This document shows, piece after piece, positions 9,230-16,243 of a stretch of 64,000 bases of DNA (positions are counted from its first letter, which is position 1; each line of letters opens with the position of its first letter). Source of the stretch: Isosphaeraceae bacterium EP7 (GTDB lineage Bacteria > Planctomycetota > Planctomycetia > Isosphaerales > Isosphaeraceae); assembly GCA_038400315.1 (NCBI GenBank), contig CP151667.1:3483174-3547173 (forward strand), in the 5' to 3' direction. The notes under the pieces were generated by a model that saw nothing but the letters and a program-made list of their open reading frames with translations, made no database searches and had not been told where the DNA came from. Position numbers and translations under genes: made by a program.

Positions 9230-10264
9230 TCAGTAGCTGTCGGCGCCGATGATCTCGCCGCCCATGCGAGTCGACAACTTCTGGTAGATTCCCCCCGATT
9301 CTTCCGTCCCCGTATTATTGCCGTACGAGTCGTAAATCATGCCGATCGGGTCACAATTACCCTCAGGGCCGGCGATCGGCCAACTCTCGATCGATTCCTT
9401 GATGAAGCGGACCGAGCCGTCGCAGAAACCATAATTCACGCCGCCGGGGTGCATACTCGACGCCGGCTCGATGGGGATGCGCCAGCAGCCCATGTTGATG
9501 AACTCCGCCAGCTTGCGGTGGGCGTTGGGCATGTACAGGGTCGACATCCCCTGGTGCGGCCAGAAGGTGGAGTTCCACCAGCGAGGGCCCCACTGGGAGG
9601 CCAGCGTCTGCGCATCGAAGATGGCCATCGCCCGCTCTCCGAAGAGGAACGTGTTGCTCAGGCCGTCGCCGATCTCGGCGATCCGGACCGGTCTCTTCGG
9701 CAAGATCGTCCCGTTGGCGAGGTTGACTTCGGCCGCGAATATGGGAGACCACGGGGCGTTGTAGACGACCCAGGTGCCCATATTGCCGGCATAGCTGGTG
9801 TACTGCTGCCTCAGGCCCGGGGCGGCCGCCTGCCCCTGATAGACCGGGTCCAGGGCCATGGACTTGCTGACGACGGAGTCGCTGGGGCACCAGAGGGCCG
9901 AAACGCCGATGCCGGCGACCGTCTCATTGCCCACGGCGAAGAAGGCGAGGCTCTGGTTGTAAGCGTTGTAAGCCGGGGCCTGCTCGTAGTAGGGGAGCAG
10001 CCGCACGAAGACGCTGGCGCCGAGATTGTCGCTCGTCAGGCCCGGGCCGCCGCCGGTCGAGTTAGCCATCGGGAGTGAGCCGGTCGCCGCCTCGTAGCTC
10101 AACGCGGCCAGTCCGAGCTGCTTCAGATTATTGATGCATTGCATTCGCCTGGCGGCCTCGCGGGCGCTCTGCACGGCGGGCAGCAGCAGGGCGACCAGGA
10201 CCGCGATGATGGAGATGACGACGAGCAGCTCGATCAGCGTGAAGCCACCTCGTTGTTTGGTCAT
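9230..10264 (-). CDS. DUF1559 pseudopilin-like protein with H-x9-DG motif
   Basis: The 344-residue product starts [20 protein letters not shown], a type IV prepilin leader: prepilin peptidase would cleave before Phe, and the hydrophobic helix would anchor the protein. A DUF1559 body follows, with the C-terminal motif HPGGVNYGFCDG (His, nine residues, Asp-Gly). The frame is open to 10525, but everything before ATG 10264 is basic and non-hydrophobic and the leader must be N-terminal, so the start is secure. A small lipoprotein gene ends 113 bp upstream on the same strand. These proteins are hugely expanded in Planctomycetota; they are presumed surface or secretion-system pseudopilins with unknown individual roles. 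Confidence 0.95.
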   Translation of the reverse strand: MTKQRGGFTLIELLVVISIIAVLVALLLPAVQSAREAARRMQCINNLKQLGLAALSYEAATGSLPMANSTGGGPGLTSDNLGASVFVRLLPYYEQAPAYNAYNQSLAFFAVGNETVAGIGVSALWCPSDSVVSKSMALDPVYQGQAAAPGLRQQYTSYAGNMGTWVVYNAPWSPIFAAEVNLANGTILPKRPVRIAEIGDGLSNTFLFGERAMAIFDAQTLASQWGPRWWNSTFWPHQGMSTLYMPNAHRKLAEFINMGCWRIPIEPASSMHPGGVNYGFCDGSVRFIKESIESWPIAGPEGNCDPIGMIYDSYGNNTGTEESGGIYQKLSTRMGGEIIGADSY

Positions 10265-10377
10265 AATATCGCTCGCGAAGCGGATGAAGTGGGATCGAGA
10301 GGATCTTGGCTGATGGAGCCGCCCCCAGCAATTGGGCGTCGAGACTGGATCAAAACCGCCGGACCGGGCCTGCGGCG

Positions 10378-10620
10378 TCAGCGTGAGGGCCGCTTCGGCT
10401 TCGGGGCGACGCCGATCGAGCCGCTGAACTTCGCCGCCTTCACTGCCAGTTTGGGATTCTGCGCTTCGGCCTCCTGGGCTGCGATCAGATTGACCGTGCC
10501 CTCGTCGCCGGCCGTGCCGCTGCAACCTTGCCAGGTGAGTAGGCTCAGGGAGCCGGCCAGGCTCAGCAAGCCAATCGAGTCACGAATCCACCTCGTCCCT
10601 GTTTCAAGTCGACCATCCAT
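10378..10620 (-). CDS. Small putative lipoprotein upstream of DUF1559 gene
   Basis: The 80-residue product has a basic N-terminus, a hydrophobic stretch and a lipobox-like LTWQGC, followed by about 50 residues ending in a basic tail (PKPKRPSR). ATG 10620 is preferred, with AAGG 6-9 nt upstream; a GTG at 10653 is in frame but has no ribosome site and overlaps a promoter-like pair (TTGACT, 18-nt spacer, TATTAA on the minus strand, 10637-10666). It is co-directional with the DUF1559 gene. A similar lipoprotein/DUF1559 pair occurs at 31582-32978. No function is known. Confidence 0.65.
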   Translation of the reverse strand: MDGRLETGTRWIRDSIGLLSLAGSLSLLTWQGCSGTAGDEGTVNLIAAQEAEAQNPKLAVKAAKFSGSIGVAPKPKRPSR

Positions 10621-11165
10621 GGATGCCTTGCCGATCTTAATAAGCGGTTTCACTTAAGGAAGTCAACAGGAAGTCGGCTCCAGGATTGTAGAAGATAAAC
10701 GGACTTCCGGGTGAAAAATCGCGGAAAGGTCGGCAAAAATGGGGCACCCGGCAAGACCGTCTCAGGCCGCATCTTGCGGCGTTCAGATCCATCGGACTTG
10801 TTCCGGGTGTGGGCTGGTTGCAACACTTTCGCGCCGGAGAGAGACGCTCAAGCCCCGGATTGAGCCGTCCGGGCGATCGGAGTTTTCCGGAACATCGAGC
10901 ATAACGCGGCGTAAATCACTTAAATGACGCCAGTAAAGACGGGTGCGGCGGGTTAGGATAAGACGCCATCAATTCTGTCAGAGATGAGTCAGTTATAAAA
11001 AGAAAGAGAAGGTTACTTATCAGAATCGGACCTAGGTCGAGTCGCGGTGAGACCGCCGCGGCCTCTCTGCGGATTCCGGGTCCCGAGCGATGCAAAAAGA
11101 CCACGCCGGCGCGAGGTGCACCGGAGTGGTCAGGTTGTTCAGTCGGGCGTCGTTCCTGCCGGCGT
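10621..11165. other. Intergenic, less GC-rich
   Basis: About 545 bp between the start of the small lipoprotein gene and the end of the Pro/Ala repeat gene. It is clearly less GC-rich than the flanks, especially 10900-11040. The promoter of the lipoprotein/DUF1559 unit should lie at its left end. A 62-codon minus-strand frame (10916-11104) has no ribosome site or recognisable features. Nothing else is seen. Confidence 0.5.
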
Positions 11166-11693
11166 TCAGGCCTGCGGGGTCGACTTGGCGGGGGCCTGCG
11201 GGGCCGGGGCGACCTTGCTGGGGGCGACGGGCGCCGGGGCGACCTTCGAGGGGGCCTGGGGAGCAGCGTAGGCGGGGGCCTGCGGGGCCGGGGTCACCTT
11301 GCTGGGGGCGACGGGCGCCGGGGCGACCTTCGAGGGGGCCTGGGGAGCAGCGTAGGCCGGGGCCTGGGGGGCCGGGGTCACCTTGCTGGGGGCGACGGGC
11401 GCCGGGGCGACCTTCGAGGGGGCCTGGGGAGCAGCGTAGGCCGGGGCGACGGGCGCCGGGGCGACCTTCGAGGGAGCCTGGGGAGCAGCGTAGGCGGGGG
11501 CCTGCGGGGCCGGGGTCACCTTGCTGGGGGCGACGGGCGCCGGGGCGACCTTCGAGGGGGCCTGGGGAGCAGCGTAGGCCGGGGCCTGGGGGGCCGGGGT
11601 CACCTTGCTGGGGGCCTGGGGCGACTGGGCCTGGGCCGAGGTGGCCAAGGCGGCGAGGGCGAGGCTGGTTCCGAACACGCCACGAATCGTCAT
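11166..11693 (-). CDS. Exported Pro/Ala-rich tandem-repeat protein
   Basis: The 175-residue product has a signal peptide (MTIRGVFGTSLALAALATSA, cleavage near AQAQ) and is otherwise built from 28-residue units of Ala, Pro, Lys, Ser, Val, Tyr and Gln, alternating SKVTPAPQAP and AYAAPQAPSKVAPAPVAP. Full units are at 29-56, 57-84, 103-130 and 131-158; residues 85-102 are an 18-residue unit lacking the first ten residues. The final 17 residues are a degenerate partial unit. There is no globular domain. An extended, possibly wall- or polyanion-binding periplasmic rod is plausible from the Lys-Pro-Ala composition. A much longer frame running upstream to 15296 on this strand is antisense to the TPR gene and was rejected. 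Confidence 0.8.
   Translation of the reverse strand: MTIRGVFGTSLALAALATSAQAQSPQAPSKVTPAPQAPAYAAPQAPSKVAPAPVAPSKVTPAPQAPAYAAPQAPSKVAPAPVAPAYAAPQAPSKVAPAPVAPSKVTPAPQAPAYAAPQAPSKVAPAPVAPSKVTPAPQAPAYAAPQAPSKVAPAPVAPSKVAPAPQAPAKSTPQA
11220..11609 (-). repeat. 84-bp in-frame tandem repeats with one 54-bp unit
   Basis: Four nearly identical 84-bp copies plus one 54-bp copy (missing 30 bp) encode the 28- and 18-residue units of the Pro/Ala protein. Spacings of the shared GAGCAGCGTA core are 84, 84, 54 and 84 bp. DNA identity is high, including synonymous sites, which points to recent slippage or recombination. Confidence 0.95.
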
Positions 11694-12098
11694 CGTTGCA
11701 GTCTCCAAAGCGGAAATGAGGAGCGTCGGACGACCGATAGCCGGAAGAGCCGGCGACATGCCGACCGGAATCGGTTGAGTTAGTCTGGAAATAGGATAGC
11801 TGGGCATTTCGGGAAGTCTAGCGGAATTTCGTTGGTTCTGCCAACTTTGTGGGTCCGGAAGTCTGGCGTGCCTTTGGCTCTTCTCGGGTCCAGGGTCAAC
11901 AATTCCGATGCCGGAGCCGCATTGTTCCGGGCAGGCAGGCCGATGGAATGCAAGCAGAGTGCGATTCGCGGCTTGAGCCGGCCGAGGAACTGCGGTTATA
12001 ACGGCCTGGGGCGGAGAGGCAAGAAGCCGGGGATGCCCGAGGGACCGACCGCGACGCGACGTGCCCGCCCGGCGACGTCGAGGGGAAGGAGACCGCCC
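11694..12098. promoter_or_regulatory. Divergent intergenic region
   Basis: About 405 bp separate the divergent Pro/Ala repeat gene (minus) and the TPR gene (plus). The part at 11770-11900 is less GC-rich and should hold promoters for both. The TPR frame stays open back to 11832, but this stretch codes for no signal peptide or repeat and has no ribosome site. No operator is recognised. Confidence 0.4.
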
Positions 12099-15000
12099 GT
12101 GCGCCCCGTAGAGCATCCTCCCAATCTCATCAGGCCAACTCTGGTCATGGCCGGGGCCTTCCTCGCCTGCTTCGCGGGATGGGCCGCCCGCGGCCAGGAG
12201 CCGCCCAAGTCTAGGACAGGTTCGGCGACCGCACCATCCGAGGGCCAGGCCCCGAGGCGGGCGGTGCCCGAGGGCCTGAACTTCGCCAACGGCCTGTTCC
12301 GCGACCGCCGCTACGACATGGCGGCCGACGAGTATGAGCGGTTCCTGGCCGATGCCAAGGGCCCAGACGCGGTCGAGGCCCGCTACGGCCTGGCCAATGC
12401 CCGGCTCTTCCAGGGCAAATACGCCGAGGCCCGCGCCCAGTTCGAGGCCTTCCTGAAGGAGGCGCCCGAGCACCCCAACGCCGCGACGGCCCGCTATCGG
12501 GTGGGCGAGACCTCCTACATGGTGGGTGACCTGCCCGCCTCGAGGGCGGCGCTCGAGGCCTACACGGCCGGCTCGCCGGGGCACCGCCACCTCGACATGG
12601 CCTGGACTTATCTCGGCGATGTCGACTACCGGATGGGCGACTACCCCGAGGCCCAGAAGGCGTACAAGCGGGCCCTGGCCGACTTCCCCGAGAACCGGCT
12701 CGCCGACCGTGCACGCTTCGGGCTGGCCCGGTCGCTGGCCGCCCTGAAGCAGACCGACGAGGCGCTCGACGTCCTGGCCGGGCTGGCCAAGATGGGGGGG
12801 GCCGACTGGTCGGACAAGGCCCGGTTCGAGTCCGGCAAGCTGCTCGCGACCGCCGGCCGCCATCCCGAGGCCGTCGAGGCCCTGGCCGCGCTCGAGGCCG
12901 CCAGCCCCAAGAGCCCGCTGCTGGCCGAGGCCAGGCTCAGGCGAGCCGAGGCGCTCTCCAAGTTGAAGAAGCCGGGCGAGGCCGAGGCGTTGCTCGCCCC
13001 CATCGCCGCCGACCCCGCCCAGCCGCTCTCCGGGCAGGCCGCCTACGCCCTGGGGATGGTCCAGGCCGAGCAGGGGCAGGCCGCGGAGGCGCTGGCCACC
13101 TTCGACGCCGCACTGAAGACCCCCGCCGGCGCAACGCTGAAGACGGCCTTGCTCTATGGCTCGGCCGAGGCCGCCTTGAGGCTGGAGAAGCTGCCCGAGG
13201 CCCGCGACCGGATGCTGAAGGCTTATGAGGCCGACCCCGCCGACCCCTGGGCCGACGACGCCCTGGCGAGGGCCGCCACGCTGGCCCTGGACGCCCGCGA
13301 CCACGCCGAGGCCACCCGCCTGGCCGAGCTGTTCGCCAAGTCGTTCCCGCAGAGCCCCTTGCGCAATGACGTGACGCTGGTTGAGGCCCGCGCCAGGCTG
13401 GCCGACCACGACCCCAAGCGGGCCATCGCCCTGCTGGAGCGGATCCGCGACGAGGCCAAGCCCGAGGGGGCCGACGGCGACGCTGCGCGTTACTACCTGG
13501 GCCTGGCCTATCGGGCCGACGGCCAGGTTGCTCTCGCCGACGAGCTGTTCGCCGCACTGGCCAAGGCCCCCGCGACCCCGACCGCGGTCGACGCCCAGTA
13601 CCTTCTGGGACAAGGACATATGGAAGCCGGCCGGTTCGACAAGGCGGTCGAGCCCTTGAAGGTCTACCTGGCTGGCCGGCCAGACGGAGACGTGGCCGAC
13701 TTCGCCCTGGCCCACCTGGCCCATGCCCACCTGGAGCTGGGCGACGGCACCGAGGCCAGGGCCGACCTGGATGCCCTCGCGGCCCGGTTCCCGGCGAGCA
13801 CGGCGCTTCCCACGACCAGGCTCAGGCTGGCCGAGTGGGCCCTGGCCCGCAAGCAGCTCGACCCCGCGATCGAGCAGTTCCGCCTGGTGTCCAAGGCCGG
13901 CGACCCCAAGCTCGTGGCCCGCGCGGCCTCGGGCCTGGGCCACGCCCTGATGCAGTCGGGCAAGCCCGCCGAGGCGGCCGACGCCTTCGCCGAAGCCCTG
14001 GCCACCAAGCCCGAAGCCCCGCTGGCTGGCGAGATCGCCCTGGCCCGCGCACGGGCCCTGGAAGCCGCCGGAAAAGTCGATGACGCTGTCGCGGCCTATG
14101 ACGCCGCCCGCGAAGGGGTTCCGGCAAGCGCGACCGGCCCGGCCGTCCTGGCCAAGGCTCGCCTGCTGGCCGACTCGAAGCGTCCCGCCGAGGCCGCCGA
14201 AGCCTATGCCGCATGGCTGACCGACCACCCCCAGGGGGCCGACGGAGCCACGGTGGACGACGTGCTGGCCGACCTGGGCTGGGCGCTGGGAGACGCGGGT
14301 AAGGTGGGCGAGTCCGATGCGGCCTTCGCACGGCTCCTGGAGCACGCACCCGCCGGCCCGAGGTCGGCCGATGCCCGGGTGAATCTGGCCGAAACCGCCT
14401 TCAAGGCCAAGGATTACGGCCGGGTCAAGGAGCTGCTTGACCCGGTGGTGGCCGAGGACGCCAAGGTGCCCGAAGGGCTGCTCCAGACGGCCCTCTACCG
14501 GATGGGCAGGACCCTGGCCGCGACGAAGGACTGGCCGGGGGCATCGAAGGCGCTGGATCGGCTGATCGAGGCCAAGGGCGAGACCCCCTACCTCCGCGAA
14601 GCCCGGTTCTGGCGGGCCGAGGTCGCCTTCCAGGCGGGCGACAACGCCGCGGCCGAGGCCCGATTCAAGGAGCTTGCCGCCGAGCCGCCGTCGCCGGCCG
14701 ACCCCCCCGGCCTGATCGAAGGGGCAGGATGCCGTCGGGTCCAGGCCCTGGTGCTGCTCGGCCGCTGGAAGGACGCCCTCGAGGCCGCCGATGCCTGGAA
14801 GCTGGCCCACACGTCGGATCCGAGGACGCCCGAGGTCGATTACGCCCGGGGGCGTTCGCTGCTCGGCCTGGCCCGATTCGACGACTCGAGGGCCGCGTTC
14901 CAGGCGGTCATCAAGGCCCGCGAGAAGAGCGAACTGGCCGCGCGGGCGCAGTTGATGCAGGGCGAGACCTACTTCCATCAGAAGGACTATCACAATGCCT

Positions 15001-15242
15001 TGCGCGAGTTCCTGAAGGTTCATTACCTTTACAATGCTCCGGATTGGCAGGCCTCGGGGCTCCTGGAGGCGGGAAAAGTCTACGAAGAACTCGCCCGCTG
15101 GGCGGAAGCCGCCGAAACCTATGAGAGGCTTCGTTCGGAATTCCCCACGTCTTCCGTCGCCGAAGAGGCCGGGACCCGCCTGGAGGCGGCCCGCGTGCGA
15201 TCCGCCGGCCGCCCTGGTCCGGCCGATTCGCGGAGCCGCTGA
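12099..15242 (+). CDS. Large exported tetratricopeptide-repeat protein
   Basis: The chosen start is GTG 12099, with GGAAGGAGA ending 6 nt upstream; it puts a hydrophobic export signal (LVMAGAFLACFAGWAARGQ) near the N-terminus of a 1047-residue product. ATG 12033 is an alternative. After a short linker the whole protein is helical TPR-like repeats rich in Ala and Glu (for example FANGLFRDRRYDMAADEYE, ARYRVGETSYMVGDLPASRA, FWRAEVAFQAGDNAAAEARF), of the YbgF/BamD-like periplasmic kind. It is followed 77 bp later by an ExbB/TolQ-like gene and then the TonB-like toroid protein, so it may be the periplasmic scaffold of that complex. Comparable TPR proteins accompany Tol-Pal systems (CpoB), which supports an envelope role by analogy only. 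Confidence 0.88.
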   Translation: MRPVEHPPNLIRPTLVMAGAFLACFAGWAARGQEPPKSRTGSATAPSEGQAPRRAVPEGLNFANGLFRDRRYDMAADEYERFLADAKGPDAVEARYGLANARLFQGKYAEARAQFEAFLKEAPEHPNAATARYRVGETSYMVGDLPASRAALEAYTAGSPGHRHLDMAWTYLGDVDYRMGDYPEAQKAYKRALADFPENRLADRARFGLARSLAALKQTDEALDVLAGLAKMGGADWSDKARFESGKLLATAGRHPEAVEALAALEAASPKSPLLAEARLRRAEALSKLKKPGEAEALLAPIAADPAQPLSGQAAYALGMVQAEQGQAAEALATFDAALKTPAGATLKTALLYGSAEAALRLEKLPEARDRMLKAYEADPADPWADDALARAATLALDARDHAEATRLAELFAKSFPQSPLRNDVTLVEARARLADHDPKRAIALLERIRDEAKPEGADGDAARYYLGLAYRADGQVALADELFAALAKAPATPTAVDAQYLLGQGHMEAGRFDKAVEPLKVYLAGRPDGDVADFALAHLAHAHLELGDGTEARADLDALAARFPASTALPTTRLRLAEWALARKQLDPAIEQFRLVSKAGDPKLVARAASGLGHALMQSGKPAEAADAFAEALATKPEAPLAGEIALARARALEAAGKVDDAVAAYDAAREGVPASATGPAVLAKARLLADSKRPAEAAEAYAAWLTDHPQGADGATVDDVLADLGWALGDAGKVGESDAAFARLLEHAPAGPRSADARVNLAETAFKAKDYGRVKELLDPVVAEDAKVPEGLLQTALYRMGRTLAATKDWPGASKALDRLIEAKGETPYLREARFWRAEVAFQAGDNAAAEARFKELAAEPPSPADPPGLIEGAGCRRVQALVLLGRWKDALEAADAWKLAHTSDPRTPEVDYARGRSLLGLARFDDSRAAFQAVIKAREKSELAARAQLMQGETYFHQKDYHNALREFLKVHYLYNAPDWQASGLLEAGKVYEELARWAEAAETYERLRSEFPTSSVAEEAGTRLEAARVRSAGRPGPADSRSR

Positions 15243-15319
15243 CGGCCCCTGGCCCGCGTACGTCCCACGTTCTGGACGCATGTCTTGCGCTCCCATCTGG
15301 TTGGGAAGGACCCCATCCC

Positions 15320-16192
15320 ATGTATCGGACGAGAATGAAGGGCGGCATGCTGGCCTTCGCCGTCATCCTGGTTGTCGCTGGTTCGGGCTCTCCGGCCCTG
15401 GCCGACGCCCCGGCCGAGAACCCGACGGTCGAGCTGCTGAACCGCAAGGCCGGTCAAATCGTCAGCCGTGGCCTGGACTGGTATCGCAGGACCCCCGCGG
15501 CCGACCGGGTCACCTGGGCCGGGCTGGGTGCCTCGGCGTTCCTGGGCCTGATGGTCCTGGCCGAGCGATCCGTGAGGCTCCGGAAGCGGCGGATCGCGCC
15601 GGCCGATTTCATGACCCGGTTCCTGGATCGGCTGCGGGACGGTAAGCTCGACCGAGGCAAGGCGCTGGACCTCTGCGAGCTGAACACCAGCCCGGCCGCG
15701 CGGATCGCCCTCTCGGCCGTGCGCCGCTGGGGCAGGCCGGTGGCCGATCTGGAGCGTGCGGTGGCGATCTCGGCGAAGGTCGAGTCCGACCGCCTGCGGC
15801 GCAACGTCGGCACGCTTCGGCGGGTCGCGGCGCTCTCGCCGCTGATCGGGCTGCTGGGGACGCTCCTGACGGCCGGGCGGGTCCTGGCCGAGCAAGGCCT
15901 GGTGGCCACCTCGCTGGGGCAGTCGCTGATCGCCCTGACCGTGGGTGTTGGGCTGTCCATCGTGGCCTTGGTGGCGTATGACGGCCTGGTCGGCAAAGTC
16001 GAGGCCCTGGCCAACACCCTGGATCGGTTCGGGGCGGAAGTCGCCGATGCGATCGCCATGACGGTCCCCGCGGCCGAGGTCAGGGCAGGGCAGGGACGAC
16101 GCGGGCCGGCCCGCACGCCCCACCAGGTCCGGATCGAGATGCCGGAGTCGATGCGTGCGTCCAAGCGAGACCGGGAGATCGAGCTGGATTGA
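15320..16192 (+). CDS. MotA/TolQ/ExbB proton-channel family protein
   Basis: The 290-residue product begins with a signal-peptide-like segment (cleavage near ALADA), then a membrane helix (about 62-81), a cytoplasmic helical loop of about 90 residues, and two closing helices. The second helix carries SPLIGLLGTL, matching the ExbB/TolQ motif APLLGLLGT, and the third has LIALTVGVGLSIVALVA, where the threonine matches the conserved TolQ/ExbB channel threonine. The C-terminus is basic. AAGGA precedes ATG 15320. In known systems this pentamer works with ExbD/TolR, which supplies the proton-binding Asp; no such gene is adjacent here. The next gene, 51 bp away, encodes a TonB-like N-terminus. Confidence 0.9.
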   Translation: MYRTRMKGGMLAFAVILVVAGSGSPALADAPAENPTVELLNRKAGQIVSRGLDWYRRTPAADRVTWAGLGASAFLGLMVLAERSVRLRKRRIAPADFMTRFLDRLRDGKLDRGKALDLCELNTSPAARIALSAVRRWGRPVADLERAVAISAKVESDRLRRNVGTLRRVAALSPLIGLLGTLLTAGRVLAEQGLVATSLGQSLIALTVGVGLSIVALVAYDGLVGKVEALANTLDRFGAEVADAIAMTVPAAEVRAGQGRRGPARTPHQVRIEMPESMRASKRDREIELD

Positions 16193-16243
16193 CCGGCCGA
16201 CCGGGCGGATCGGGGGCCTTGCTTTGACGCCGAAGGTGCTGCG

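Noticed and set aside
11694-15296. Minus-strand frame of about 1200 codons antisense to the TPR gene
   Set aside because: Its product is Gly/Leu/Gln-rich without domains, signal peptide or ribosome site, whereas the plus strand encodes clear TPR repeats. Only its end (11166-11693) is a real gene.
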